Shown in pieces: positions 45,937 through 58,765 of a DNA stretch of 64,000 nt (position 1 is the stretch's first letter; the number at the start of each line of letters is the position of its first letter). Made by a program: the position numbers and the translations under genes. This stretch comes from Ailurus styani (lineage: Eukaryota > Chordata > Mammalia > Carnivora > Ailuridae), in the NCBI GenBank assembly GCA_002007465.1, contig LNAC01000001.1:6119085-6183084 (forward strand), in the 5' to 3' direction. Under the pieces are notes generated by a model. It was not told the origin of the DNA and did no database searches. It saw only the letters and a program-made list of their open reading frames with translations.

Positions 45937-46589
45937 AAAGGCAGAGAGGAATGAAACAGAGAGAGCCAGAAATTCAGCATAGAAAAAGAGGTCAGCTACA
46001 AAAAGGGTCCTGGGAGCAGAGAGTTGTCTTCAGGCTAGGGGGGTACCAGTGACTCCCAGGATCTGAGAGGAGAGGGGTTTCCTGAGGCTGCGCCCAGGGC
46101 TAGAACCAGCAAGGTGTAGGCAGTAATGGAAGGGGATTCCTGAAGGCAAGAGAAACTGGGTACACCTGAGTTACAGAAAGTTGATCCATTCTTCTAGCTA
46201 AGTGCATATTAATTGCTTTCTTTTCTCTGTTCAAACACTTTTAAGTGCTGTGTGTGTGTGTGTGTGGAGAGAGAGAGTTGTTGTTTCTAATGTAAGTGAT
46301 TGAAATTTAATGTTGTGGGTAACATGGATCATTACTTCCAGAATGTCACATTTTAAGAAGCTTATTTATGTTTCTTTTTGTATTGTATCAATGTCTGCCT
46401 TCTGCCTCCTTCCCTGTCCTCCAGCTTCCCGCAGAATGTACTCCATCATCTAGGGCCTGCTCTGCTTTGTTGGTAGGTATCCGTTCTTGTAGCCATTAAG
46501 CACTGTCCGGTGTTTACCTGGCTCCCCCGCACCTGTTTTCACCACTTAGGAAATGTTTGTGGGATTAATGAAATGCTTAGAGTTTTCTG

Positions 46590-46925
46590 TTTCAACAGGT
46601 TGTTCCAGACGTCTGTATTTACTGGTGTTTTCCTCTGCTTAGAACACCTTTCCCTTCCTCACCTGGCTTATTCTTCAACACTCATCTCAGATATCATCTC
46701 TAATAAGTCTCTCCTGACACCTCGCCCTCCTTACCCCTTAGGGTCCCTTTCTTTGTTCCCAAAGCTTATATGTAGCTTTATCCTGCACTTGCCACTTTAT
46801 AGAAAAACTACCTGTATGTATTTGCCTTTCTTGCCACCTGTGAGCTCCTCAAGGGCCAGTCTCCCATCTGACCATCTGTTTCATCAACATCAGGCACAGC
46901 ACCAGCCCACTGAACTGTTTTAGCC
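46590..46925 (+). mobile_element. L2 3' fragment, intergenic
   Basis: The forward L2 pattern includes 'tgcttagaacacctttcccttcc', 'aacactcatctcagatatcatctc', 'gtgagctcctcaagggcc' and 'caggcacagcacc'. The 137-codon open frame across it is a by-product. Confidence 0.65.
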
Positions 46926-47288
46926 CTTAGGCAATGTAGGTAAAGTAACTAGTCTGACAGGCTTTTAAAATGCTTATTAAACTGTTTGAGACATAAAAAC
47001 AATGTTGTTGGCTCCAATTTTTTTAATCTGCAAAATCAAAGCTGAAAATGTTTAATGAAGTATCTCCAAACTATTGCAGTGTCAGTCATTAATTATTAAA
47101 GTTAGTCTTCACACCAGTTTGTTCCATTCTAGAACAATTTGTAGGTTAGACTGCACTTACAAATCTCATGCTCCCAGCACATGTTATGATTTCAGAGAAA
47201 TGCCAGTCATAAATTTGCTTAGTTACTCACAGCACACAGTGTTTTCCAAAGCAACATGAGAAATCTTGTAAAAAATGTTTACAGTTCT

Positions 47289-47483
47289 GGGGCCGCCTGG
47301 GTGGCTCAGTCGGTTAAGCAGCTGTCTTTGTCTCAAGTCGTGATCCCAGGGTCCTGGGGTCGGCTCCCGTATGGGGCTCCCCACTCCGTGGGGAGTCTGC
47401 TTCTCCCTCTGCCCCTCCCCACAAGCATTCTCTCAATCTCTCTCTCAAATAAATAAATAAATAAATACAGTCTTTTAAAAAAA
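47289..47483 (+). mobile_element. Can-SINE, intergenic
   Basis: A forward copy (GGGGCCGCCTGGGTGGCTCA) with AAATAAATAAATAAATA before the tail. Confidence 0.88.
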
Positions 47484-48189
47484 AGTGTTATAGTTCTATG
47501 CAACGGAGATGTGCCTAGGACCCTGGGGGTTCTGCCCGCAAAGCAGAAAACATGCAGGGACTGCTTAGAATTGGGGCTTGTGCCTCGCAAGGTGCCCCGG
47601 TCCCCTCCATGACCTAATGCCTTACACCTACACGCTCTCACTTGTTTACTTTGCCTGGGGGACCTTGGAAAGCCCTGGGTGTCTGACTCCTTGTTCTGGC
47701 CTTTTAGAGCTGGAAGAGATTTGAGATGATCTGAGCCAATCCCGTCCCTCTGTAGATGAGCAGTGCAGTCCAGAAAGGAGGATAGAATTGACCGGTTGAA
47801 CATCACACACAACTAGTTTAACAGCCAAGGCGGGATGAGCCTCTGACTCTCACGCAGCCTTACAGAAAGTTGAAATGCAGACACTGGACCTTTAATTTGT
47901 CTCCGAAACACCCAAGGAATTTAAGCCAGCAGATTCTCCAGCCATCTCCAGATTCAAAATCGGTATTCTAGGGTAATACAAAGAATCTGCGTTTTTAGCA
48001 AGATTTGAATGTCTGATCACTGCTGCTGGTGACCACGGTGATCTCTACAGACATTCTGCCAGCTTTCAGGAAGAACCAGAACTACTTCTTTTTACTCTGA
48101 AAACTAAGGGGAAAATTAAGCTTTCCTGGTACTTAATATACAGACTGACACACTCTTCCTTGGGCCACGGTCAAATGGTATAACAGTCA

Positions 48190-48640
48190 GGGAAGATTGG
48201 GTTTTGCAGCCAAAACAAATGATCCCCAAATGTAGTGATTTACAACTAGGGTCCCCAGGTGAAATTCAGGATGGTAAGTTACATTTGAATTTCAGGTAAA
48301 CTGTGAACAAATTCTTAAGGGTAAGAATGTCCCAAATATTTAGTGGAAGTGTGTCCCAGGCAGAATTTGGGACATACTTGCACTAGTCCACATGATCTGT
48401 ACTCTGTGAGCCAGATTGTCTGTTGGAATGGTGCAATCAAGAGAGGTACAACCTGTAAACCAGTTCCCAAAGCTTCTGGTCAGGAGGGACAAACATCACT
48501 GCCACTCACATTTTCTTTTTTGTCCAAAAGGAGACATGTGGCCAAGTGTAGCATGGCAGAGAAGACTTATGCCCCAGTGAGGGGCACTGGGTATCTGGGG
48601 GCCACTCTGTAGTCTACCAGAGTTTATGGTCGCTCAGACG
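48190..48640. repeat. Old interspersed repeat, family not assigned
   Basis: The phrases 'gcagccaaaacaaatgatccccaaatg' and 'ggacatacttgcac' resemble common mammalian DNA-transposon-derived repeats. I cannot name the family from memory. Confidence 0.35.
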
Positions 48641-48659
48641 GGCTATTAGATACCACCGT

Positions 48660-49469
48660 CCATATTAAATCTGGTGACAAATCAGGGCTTTTAGGAGAAT
48701 CTTTTCAGAATTCCCTGATGAGAGGCGACCTTGAAAATCTCATGTACCACACACAGTTCACAGATCATTGTGTGACAAAGCACTTAAAAGAATTATCAAG
48801 CTTAGAAAATGAGTTACTATATTTTATAAAAAGTGCCCCACATTTCCTCATCTCTTCTGTGATGACAAGTCACCATCATTAGGAGGCTTTAGTTGAAAAT
48901 TTCACAAAAATAAACAGGCTTAATCTGTCCCTTTGAGAGAAAGTTGATGTTCTAACAACAAATGAAAATGACATTGGTTTGGTTTTTTTAAAAAAAAAAC
49001 CTTATCTTATGGAGAGACATTTTTGAAAATAGATGTTTGCAAATCTTCCCAACATTGTGTGATTTCGTTGATAAAAATGACCTATACTACTTATTAAAAA
49101 TTCATTTCTGCAGTCAAATTAAGAGCTGAAATGTTTCACCTCTTTTACAAATCTTCCAAATGGAGTTTGTTTTAAGTATATTGAGGAGTTCTAAGGAGGA
49201 CGGGGATGCGGATCTGGTTTACCTTAGGCAGCGTCTAACGAAAGGGCGACAGCAGAGCCGACATCATACAGAGACGGCAGGCTCGCCCTGCTTCTCAGCC
49301 ACGATCTTAAGGCTTTGGGGAAACCGATCCACATCTTAACTGTTTTCCTCTATACCACTCCTTGGCTGACTCAGAAGGCCCAGACTGATCTCTTTGTCAG
49401 CCACCAACTGATTTGTTTACCCCAAAAATGTGCCTGCAAGATTCACTCTTCCCAGCTGCCAGCAGGGGC

Positions 49470-49470
<1 letters not shown>
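48660..49470. other. Intergenic, nothing recognised
   Basis: AT-rich unique sequence with no gene or repeat that I can support. Confidence 0.4.

Positions 49471-49471
<1 letters not shown>

Positions 49472-49524
<53 letters not shown>
49472..49524 (+). repeat. (TC)n microsatellite
   Basis: An uninterrupted CT/TC run of about 26 units. Confidence 0.97.
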
Positions 49525-49527
<3 letters not shown>

Positions 49528-49529
49528 AG

Positions 49530-52500
49530 CCTGTTTTTAATTTTGTTCCTTGACAATAGTCTGTTGACCTTTCTTCCTCACGAATGAACGAGTAAACAAA
49601 TTGCATGTAAGACAACTTACAATCTCTGAATTATTCCTTGAAACCATATAATTGGTGTGTAAAAAAGACTGATGGACTCAAAGAAGATGGAAATGTAACC
49701 AAATTTCAGCTACAATGTTTGCCTCATGTACGGATACAATTGAAATGACAGCTTAACTTGGAAAGCTCTGAGATCATGGGATTCTTCCTAGTTTGCTTAT
49801 CTTTTGAGCTCTTTTAAGTTATGACAGTCATTCAAACCCAGTTTTAAAATAAATCAAACTTAGAAGGACACTTCAAGTTGTTCTGTCACCAAGTTTTCAA
49901 TCTAGAGCCACAAAATAAACCTGTTTGACCACTTTACTCTCTTTTAAAGAATATTAGTGGAACAGAACTAGGTTGCAGGCAATAAATTAAAATATGTTAA
50001 GTATTGATTATTTTCAACTTTTGTGTTTTGATGTTAATGTATTACCGCTATGGTGCAGTTTACAAATAAGTAAATACACATACATTGGGACTATATATTC
50101 AGAACATTTTTAAACTAATAATGGTATGTGATAAGAAAGTTTATAGAACATTGTTTTTAGAAAGACTATTTTAGACATACTGTGGTACTAAAAACAACAT
50201 GCCAGCTGCTCTTTAAGCCAAGAACCGTCATCAGGTTAATGATCTGTATTTTCCTTTACACTTCAATTTGACAAGAGTAGAAAATTTTTAATGTATAAGA
50301 CAATGAAAAGTTTGATGTGCAATTTACCAGTGTAATAGCAACACCCTCGTGGTGAAAACTGCATGATACCTTATTTAATTTAGGTGATAATTATTTAATT
50401 GCTGTTCTGTAGACTAATGACATTTAAGCAAATTATTTGAAACTCTTCAGAAGCCATTTTGATTACACTTTCAGTGGTTCCTTTTCTGGATACTGGAAGA
50501 ACTGAAATTCTTTTGTAAGCTATTAGCATTGACTTTCAGAACACAATGCAAGTGATTGCAGGGACAGGTTTTCTCTGTTAGTTATCACTTTCACAGCAGA
50601 CATGTTCTTAGTCCTTGTGAGTTTTACTCTCCGAAGCTGATTATTACCCTAAATGAATCCTAGGAACAGTTTCAAAGTCACTAACGTCCGCTCTTTAAAC
50701 AACTGTGGTGGCTGGAGCCTGAGTGGTTATTCATGCTGTGCACACACCTTTGGCGAAGAGTGAGAAGGAAGGAATTCTCAAATGAACCTTCAAATCAATC
50801 CCACAGTCAGGCACTGCCTGTGGGTCCCCTCTGCCTTTCTAGTTAAGGGCTTGGCCTTTGCAGACCCTAATGAATCATTTAGCTATTAAGCATTTATAAG
50901 GAGACTTCCAGTGGAGAGAACAAAAAGAAGGTATCACTTAGTGCCAAAGCATCAGATGTCAAAGTCGCTGACTGGACAAACCTTTTAACTAAATATTTCT
51001 GTATTTGTCTTCTCTTGGGCATGGAAAAGATGTACTTTACTTTCTCAGGGTCATGCAGTCACAAGGCACCGAGTAATAGAACCCATTGCACGTGGACGTT
51101 GGGCTGAATGGTAACCACTGGATGAACTATGGATGTTATCCACATATGACAATTTTTTACATATTTATTTACATTTTTTCTCTCTAGGAAATGAAGCCGG
51201 AATCCACAGATGTCATTATCCATCTGCACACTTTTGTTTACTATCCAGAAGGCAAGGATATTGCATTTTTAGAGTGTCTGGACTTTTGTTCTTTCTTATC
51301 ACAAGTGACTTGAGGGGCTCTGACCATTCACGTTTACCCTGAGTTGAATGTGCCAGTCAAAGCCTTGTTTCCTGGAGAGCTTTGAGATTCTGGTACAAAA
51401 GGCATTTTATAAGCACAAAGTAGAAAAGCATCATTTATATTCATTTGCTGCTGTGGCATTTCTCTCTGGAATCTTCCTCTTGTCTGTCAACATTGTGCAC
51501 AAAGACTGGCCTCATCTACATTACAAATATCATTCTTTTAATGGTCTGGAAGTAGGAAAGAGATAGCACAAGAGTGGGAGGAGACTGTTGGAGGCTCGCA
51601 GGCTTGTTTATCCCTAAAACCGGTTGGACATCATTGGAGTGGCTGTCATGAATTGTTTAGGGAAGACTCGAGTAGGAAAGCAGGATGGCCCTTCGTGCAT
51701 CTCGGCTGCAATGAATGTTTATGATCTGACTGCAATGACTCACTGGAAAATCACAGCCATGGGGAGAATCCTCAGAGGGGTCATTTGGAATAGAACCGGT
51801 CTTTCTGGGCAAAGGGTGGTCTGCGCGGGCCTCCACTGCTATGGGAAGCCTTCCAGAGAGGAGAAGTTTCCACTGAGGTGTCTCCTGGAAACTGTGGCAA
51901 ATCCTTCCTCATAGGGGACTCTATTTGATGTGATTTAAGAAACATCAAGGACTTGATGTCCTGGAAGATCTCAGTGTGTGACTTTCCACACCCCCAGGTA
52001 GGGTTTGCTAACCAGATTGGCTGAAGTAGAGCCCGGCTCTGAGGGGCTCCCGTTCCCATGTAGGAATGTGCTAGACTGTGGGGCATTACCCAAGAGGCAG
52101 AGCCTGGGAGGGCATTCCTTGGGCCAAAGGTCTGAGCGCGGGGGGCCATATAAATGAGTGGGGGCACGTATAGATTTGGGAGGAGAGGAGCTTGGGTGCC
52201 GGGAGTGCAGCCACAGGGAAGGATGGTACCCGGAGCGAGAGAGATCTGAGTCCCGAGCCCTTCTCTCCTACCTGGGCCCGGGGCCGCCTCTGTGTCTGCA
52301 AACAGCTGCCGCTGCTACTTCTCCTCCTTTGCCTTCTTCAAATCTTTTCATCACGCAATTTCCAAATATATACCTAAGTAGAGAGAATGGGAGAACGAAC
52401 CTCCGTGTACCCGTCACCCTCGTCCACCTTGAACAATTATCAACACACGTCCAGTCGGCCTCCACCCCAACTCTCCCCTTCCTCAAATTATTATTGAAAT

Positions 52501-53090
52501 TATTCATTCTTCGCCACTTTTAATTTAATCCTCCGTGTTGCATTTTTCTGGTCATTTTCTTCTGTCAGTCACTGTCTTAAGTCAATCTGCTGAGTTGGCA
52601 CTGAAAAGACATATTTCTCAAGAGAGCCCTGAGCCATTCTGACAGAAGTGTTGGGACTGACCAAACAATGTATGCGTCATTCATTTCAGACACTCCTTGG
52701 GTCCTAGGCACAACGGCGGGTTAAAGATGGTAGCAAGTGCTCAGTAGTAGCAGGTGAATGTGAGTCCTGATAGGATAAAGGAGAAGTTGCAGGTGTGGTA
52801 GAGTTTCCAAGGTGCAATAATTACACTCGGGTGGGAGGGGTGCTTGTGGAGGGTGGTCAGGAATAGCTTTGGAGCCTGGGGCAGTTGGGGATTGGGAAGG
52901 TTGGGCAGGGTGTGGGACGGGGAAGGAAAAACACTCACCGAAGCGTGGAGGTGGGAGCAGCCCGGGCAAGGGGAAGGAGACAAGGGCATCACCTGTTGAC
53001 TGGGACACATGGTGGGAGGGACTTGATGGGAGGGACGGGGCATAGGACAGAGGGCAATTGGTTCTTTCTAGGCTAATAACTAGACCATTC
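49530..53090. other. Intergenic SINE-free stretch
   Basis: No SINE and no exon is seen for about 3.5 kb (5.6 kb if counted from 47,484). The 52,380-52,530 part ('gtgtacccgtcaccctcg...gaacaattatcaacac') resembles an old L1-derived repeat. The many short open frames lack motifs. Confidence 0.4.
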
Positions 53091-53092
53091 TT

Positions 53093-53282
53093 CTTTCTTT
53101 CTTTTTTTTTAAAGAATTCATTTATTAGAGAGAGAGAATGTATAGGGGACGGGTAGAGAGAGAGAAGCAGACTCCCCGCTGAGCAGGGAGCCCAACCCAG
53201 GGCTTGATCCCAGGACCCTGGGATCATGATAATGGCCTGAGCCAAAGGCAGATGCTTAACTGACTGAGCCACTGAGGCGTCC
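53093..53282 (-). mobile_element. Can-SINE, intergenic
   Basis: A reverse copy. The perfect 13-base target duplication CTAGACCATTCTT is at 53080-53092 and 53283-53295. Confidence 0.9.
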
Positions 53283-53770
53283 CTAGACCATTCTTATTTC
53301 TAAGTAAGGAAAACAAAACTGGATTTCTAGAAGCACGGTTATGAAAAAGAAACTCCAGACCATAACTGGGAAAACAGAAGAAATCAAAGTAGGCTTAATG
53401 GAAGTTAGCAGGAAAAATGAGCACTCAGGGAACTGCTCAAAATAAAGTGGACTCTGGGTCCGCTAGCCAGGCCACACATTTTCTAAACCTAGAAACGAAG
53501 CTTGTTTGTGACTCCCAGCTACATACAATGTAAGATAAGCCATAGTCCTTTTCCACTGAGTTCGGACAAGATACGGTTTTTGCCTCTGAAATTAATGCAC
53601 AGGCAGAAAATTCCTACTGTTGCTTCCATGGGAGGGAGAGCGAAGATGGTGAGCTTTGGTGAAATGTTCACATTTTGTAAATGAAACAGAAGAGTAACTT
53701 GATTTTTCAAAAGAATAATGTTTTCATTACAAGTGTAAGCACTGTTATGTTAGAAAATTCAAACAGTAGT

Positions 53771-53967
53771 GGGGCGCCTGGGTGGCTCAGTCGTTAAGTG
53801 TCTGCCTTCGGCTCAGGTCATGATCCCATGGTCCTGGGATCGAGCTCCGCATCGGGCTCCCTGCTCGGCGGGGAGCCTGCTTCTCCCTCTCCCACTCCCC
53901 CTGCTGGTGTTCCCTCTCTTGCTGTCTCTCTCTCTGTCAAATAAATAAATAAAATCTTAAAAAAAAA
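53771..53967 (+). mobile_element. Very young Can-SINE, intergenic
   Basis: A forward full-length copy with a clean tail. The perfect 14-base target duplication ATTCAAACAGTAGT is at 53757-53770 and 53968-53981. It has the CCTCTCCCACTCCCCCTGCT middle rather than the AAGTAGGCAG module. Confidence 0.93.
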
Positions 53968-54153
53968 ATTCAAACAGTAGTACAGTGCAAAAAGGCAAGA
54001 AAGTGCATTGTCCTATTACCCAAAGAACATAATTTTTAATATTTTAGTGTCGTATAATGATTTTGAAACATGGTCTCGAACTGAATGACTTTAACTCTTT
54101 ATCCCTGTCCCTCTCCCCCTGGCCCCATTCATTGTGCTTATCAAGGAGTTTTG

Positions 54154-54346
54154 TTTTTTTTTTAGATTTTTTATTTATTTATATGACAGAGAGAGATCAC
54201 AAGTAGGCAGAGAGGCAGGCAGAGAGAGAGGGGGAAGCAGGCTCCCTGCTGAGCAGACAGCCCGATGCGGGACTTGATCCCAGGACCCTGAGATCATGAC
54301 CTGAGCCAAAGGCAGAGGCTTAACCCACTGAGCCACCCAGGTGCCC
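54154..54346 (-). mobile_element. Young Can-SINE, intergenic
   Basis: A reverse copy with the AAGTAGGCAGAGAGGCAGGC module. The perfect 12-base target duplication CAAGGAGTTTTG is at 54142-54153 and 54347-54358. Confidence 0.92.
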
Positions 54347-54682
54347 CAAGGAGTTTTGACATTAAATATTTATATCTCTGTTGACTTTAAGAGTCATTCT
54401 CCTTTGAACTCAGATTTCAGATGGGATATAGGAGATCATCTTGATTTTAAATGAGAAGTAAAGTTTATTTTCAGATATGCATGAAACCACTTCTGTGCCT
54501 GTTTTTTGTGGAGGGAGACTGACCAGAGTCTGGGGGAAACTGTAAATGGAGTCCTGCATAGCATATAGCGAAATATCTCAAGTTATATATTAAGCCAACA
54601 AATTATGAAATAAAATACATTCTATCATCCTTCCTTGACTATACACCTTATCACAGCTACTCCTTGCCAATTTTTAAAATAC

Positions 54683-54844
54683 TTTTTGGGGGGGAGGGGC
54701 AATGGAAGAGGGAGAAAGAGAATCTTAAGCAGGCTCCATGCTCAGCGGAGTCTGATGTGGAGCTCGATCTTACAACCCTGAGATCATGACCTGAGCCAAA
54801 ATCAAGAGTTGGATGCTTAATCGACTCAGCCACCCAGGTGCCTC
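54683..54844 (-). mobile_element. Can-SINE, intergenic
   Basis: A reverse diverged copy with G-run start. The short target duplication TAAAATAC is at 54675-54682 and 54845-54852. Confidence 0.8.
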
Positions 54845-55259
54845 TAAAATACATTTTATCTTCTCACCTTTCCAACAGATGCCCCTTGGCCATCCCTTGG
54901 GCATAGGGGTGGATATGCCAGGTCTTTTGGGGGACAGACTTGGGAAGCAGCCTCCACAGGTCCCAAGAGCAGGCTTGGAGCCATTAGAACGGGCTCCCTG
55001 GAGCTCCAGGTGGGCCCACCTCCCTCTGGGGAGGGGTGTGGTCAGAGGAGGGCCAGAGCAGGTGCCGCTCTGGCCCTGATCTGAGTGAGTCAGTCTATAT
55101 TTCCTCTGTGGGGGTGGTGTGCTGGGAGCTTGGGACTCACAGAGGAGTAAAAGCAGGCTGGTCGGGGAACGCAGAAACGTGCAGGTAAGTACCCCCAAAG
55201 GCAAATTTGCCGCTATGATTGACCCAGCCAGGGAAGTCAGGGAAGAAGTAATTAGGCCA

Positions 55260-55458
55260 GGGCGCCTGGGTGGCTCAGTGGGTTAAAGCCTCTGCCTTCA
55301 GCTCAGGTCATGATCTCAGGGTCCTGGGATCAAGGCCTGCATCGGGCTCCCTGCTCAGCGGGGAGCCTGCTTCCTCCTCTATCTCTGCCTGCCTCTCTGC
55401 CTACTTGTGATCTATCTCTCTCTCTGTCAAATAAAGAAATAATCGTAAAAAGAAAGAT
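55260..55458 (+). mobile_element. Very young Can-SINE, intergenic
   Basis: A forward full-length copy with the AGGTAGGCAG-type module in reverse complement. The perfect 12-base target duplication GTAATTAGGCCA is at 55248-55259 and 55459-55470. It splits an old L2-like fragment. Confidence 0.92.
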
Positions 55459-55470
55459 GTAATTAGGCCA

Positions 55471-55700
55471 AAGTTGGGGAGAGAAGAGAATTCCAGGCAG
55501 AGGGAAAAGCATAGGCAAAGTCCTGGTAGCAGTGGGGAGCACGGCCAGGGCGAGGCCGGGAAGACAGTGGTGAGGTTGGGGCAGAAGACCGGGGAGCTCC
55601 AGGTGGCAGGTTGGGCTGAAAAGGCAGGTATGTCTGGACCAGGAAAGGCCTCCGTGGCCTTGTTAAGACTTTTCTCTGTATCCTCAGTGAAAGGGTTTGA
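55471..55700 (-). mobile_element. L2-like fragment
   Basis: The text 'gagaattccaggcagagggaaaagcataggcaaagtcctgg' is a familiar reverse-L2 phrase. The rest is decayed. Confidence 0.5.
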
Positions 55701-56329
55701 GCTCAGCTACAGAAATTAAACCACCACGCTTTCCAAAGCAGATGAGAACCTTAAGAATGAAATCACACCAGGGGTGAACTGAACTGAGAAAAAACACCTT
55801 CTGGCAACCTTGCACATGACATTTGTCACTGTAAACAGGCTTGTCATGCACAAATCACTGGCAACAAAAAAGAGGATTATGGATGAGTTGGCTGCCATCA
55901 CACGGGAACTTTTTGTGCTTAGGAGTTTAGGTGGTTACTTGCACACCACTTTGTGGGGTGTATTTGTAAATATATCTTGCTGGTATACTTTATGTTTCAG
56001 TTAATTGAACTGACATCTAATTTAGTTGACATCTAACAATAAAATCAATTTTCAGACAAAACACCCATAAAATAAGTGAAATGCTATAATAGGTTTCAAG
56101 AAATTAAAATGTAATATATTTAAGCTTCTATTCTAAAGCAATTTCATGTGGAATAGTGGATACCGTAGATGTATTTTTTTCTGAATCTCTGTCAATTACA
56201 CGATAATGAATGTTGCTACTAGATATTCAGAAATTTATTGCTTGGAGTAGTTTGTCATGAAGAATGAAATTTTTGTTGGGGTTTCCTTTACAATGTCAAA
56301 GAGCTTAAATATGAGTACTTTGTGTGTTG

Positions 56330-56779
56330 ATGTTCAGCTGTAATTAAGCCATGACGATGATTATTACTTTGGGTATAAACACTATCAAATTTTCATTGGG
56401 TGAGTTCTTTTTTAATTAATGTTCAGTTATGTTCTGTTTATTATCCCGTTTGCGTATGTTTCCTGTCATTTTCCAGTTGTCTGCCTGAATCTTCTTTTTT
56501 AATAGTGAGTTAACAACTGATAATGTGTATTGATTTCAGTTTTGCTTCTTTTTTTTTANATGTTCAGCTGTAATTAAGCCATGACGATGATTATTACTTT
56601 GGGTATAAACACTATCAAATTTTCATTGGGTGAGTTCTTTCTTAATTAATGTTCAGTTATGTTCTGTTTATTATCCCGTTTGCGTATGTTTCCTGTCATT
56701 TTCCAGTTGTCTGCCTGAATCTTCTTTTTTAATAGTGAGTTAACAACTGATAATGTGTATTGATTTCAGTTTTGCTTCT
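56330..56779 (+). repeat. 220-base tandem duplication around a single N
   Basis: Positions 56330-56549 and 56560-56779 match at 219 of 220 bases (T at 56411 against C at 56641). Between them lie a poly-T and one unknown base (56559). Probably an assembly artefact. Confidence 0.95.
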
Positions 56780-57900
56780 AATTTACATTTTTATCTCTTT
56801 GGTTGATGTATTTGGCTTAATCATTTTATTTTTATAAGCAGTTGTACAATTTGTTAATTTAGCTAGATGATTAAATTTGGCATCTAAAGAGCGTTTGTTT
56901 TAGAAAATGGTCCCTGAAGTAAATTAGTATTTGGCATTTCCAACATATCAAAGGGACTGGTCTCTCAAAGATAACTAAAAACGAAACTCTAAATTCTCTA
57001 AAAGTGGATTCCTAATTTTGAAACCTTGGACTATATAGAGCCATATATTCCAGTAGGTGGTGCAAATCGACTCCATTTCAAATGGAAATGTAAGTTAAAA
57101 TTGTGATGTAACTATTTTCACTAGAAAAATAATGTTTCAACATGTTTTCTCAACTGCAAAATTCTTTTCCTCTGTTTCTAAAGGAAGCTCGATTTACTCT
57201 TTCGGCACTCATTTTTCTTATATTTTGTTCCCCAGGTACCATTACAATGATCATCATCACAGGAGAGGTGAGAGGGGAAATGGTGGTGGGGGGGGCTACC
57301 AAACTGGAGAGACCTGCTAAAAATTATGAATACAGAGGAAGGTCATTGGCTTCCGTGCTCAGTTCTACTAGAAGAGGAACACAACATCTACATCAGCAAC
57401 ATTCTTAGTTTTTATGTCCACAGGATGAGCTAGACACCATGTTTTGTCTTTTATAGAAATTCAGGATATTTTACTCCTAGGAATCTGATATTCACATACC
57501 AGCACATAAAGTATGTAGATAAGGAAATTCACTGCAGCAACTTTTGAAAATTAGTTTGCACTTTGATCACTGCAGTGCCTGTGTCCAAGGGGTAGCGCAG
57601 TGGGCTGATTGAGAGCAGGGTCACTGAGGCACCTGCCTCTTGGTGGTGGGAGGATTGAAGATCATATACACAAAGTATCCAAAGCACTCCCGACACACAG
57701 TAAGCAGCACTATGTGAATGTTCACGCTATCCTTTTAAAAGTAAAACAGTTCAACAAGGACTTTATGACCAGCAGCTCTCTCTTGCCATGTCGGTTCCCT
57801 CCCCTCACCCCCTCCCTCCCCTCCCCTTACCCCACATCCCCTCCTCCTGGCAAGCATTCACCACTTAGCTGTTTCTCCAGCTAATTACCACCATAAGTGA
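56780..57900. other. Intergenic, nothing recognised
   Basis: AT-rich sequence with a short G-run (57285-57294) and a C-rich stretch at 57790-57850. No exon or repeat supported. Confidence 0.4.
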
Positions 57901-57914
57901 ATATTATTCTTATG

Positions 57915-58430
57915 CTGCTATTTTTCTTTAACCTTTTTTTAGTGGCATTAATCACACCCACAATGCCGTGCAACCATCACCACCATCCATTTCCAGAAGT
58001 TTCTTACTTTCCCAAAAGGCAGTTCTGTACCCATTAAACAGTAATTCTCCACTTCCCTCTCCCCTCCCAGGCCCTGGTAACCTTGACCCTATTTTCCGAG
58101 TCTATGAATTTGTCCACTCTAGGTATCTCCCATAAGTGGAATCACAATATTTGTTGTTTTGTGACTGCATTATGTCACTTAGCATCATGTCTTCAAGGTT
58201 TTCCCATGTAGAAGGTGTCAGAATGTCTTTCCATTTTAAAGGCTGAATAATATTCCACTGCTTGGATATGCCACAAGTTGCTTATTTGTTCATCTGTCTG
58301 TGGATAGTTGGGTTGTTTCCACTTTTGGCTCCTGTGAGTCACGTTGCTATGAACACTAATGTACAAATATCAGTCTGCGCCTCTGTGTTTAATTATTTTG
58401 GGCAGCTGTTTCTTGATGTATCCATTTTTT
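57915..58430 (-). mobile_element. LINE-1 ORF2 3'-end fragment
   Basis: The text from 'acaatgccgtgcaaccatcaccacc' through 'ggctgaataatattccactgc' to 'gggttgtttccacttttggctcc' is the reverse complement of the end of mammalian L1 ORF2. A SINE is inserted just after it. Confidence 0.7.
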
Positions 58431-58442
58431 ATGCTGTCTTTT

Positions 58443-58646
58443 CTTTTTTAAAAATATTTTATTTATTTATTTGACAGAGAGAGAGAGCGAGATCACAAGT
58501 AGGCAGAGAGGCAGGCAGAGAGAGAGGAGGAAGCAGACTCCCTGCTGAGCAGAGAGCCTGATGCGGGGCTCAGTCCCAGGACCCTGAGATCATGACCTGA
58601 GCCGAAGGCAGAGGCTTTAACCCACGGAGCCACCCAGGCGCCCCTG
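58443..58646 (-). mobile_element. Young Can-SINE, intergenic
   Basis: A reverse full-length copy. The perfect 11-base target duplication TGCTGTCTTTT is at 58432-58442 and 58647-58657. Confidence 0.92.
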
Positions 58647-58765
58647 TGCTGTCTTTTGATTTCCAGACATGGTGAATCAGTCAGGTGAGGACACAATTAA
58701 AACCAACTCCCTACCTTTCCGTATATACACACCCCATCACCACTCCCGCATCGTTTCTTGTTTTT

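Noticed and set aside
46510..46923. 137-codon + frame considered as a retained gene fragment
   Set aside because: It falls on an L2 3'-end remnant.
49397..49615. Arg-Glu repeat and Leu-Ser repeat frames across the CT run
   Set aside because: They are translations of the (TC)n microsatellite.
52721..53272. 183-codon - strand frame, Pro-rich
   Set aside because: Its first part is translated Can-SINE (MAQSVKHLPLAQ). The rest is low-complexity Pro/Ser.
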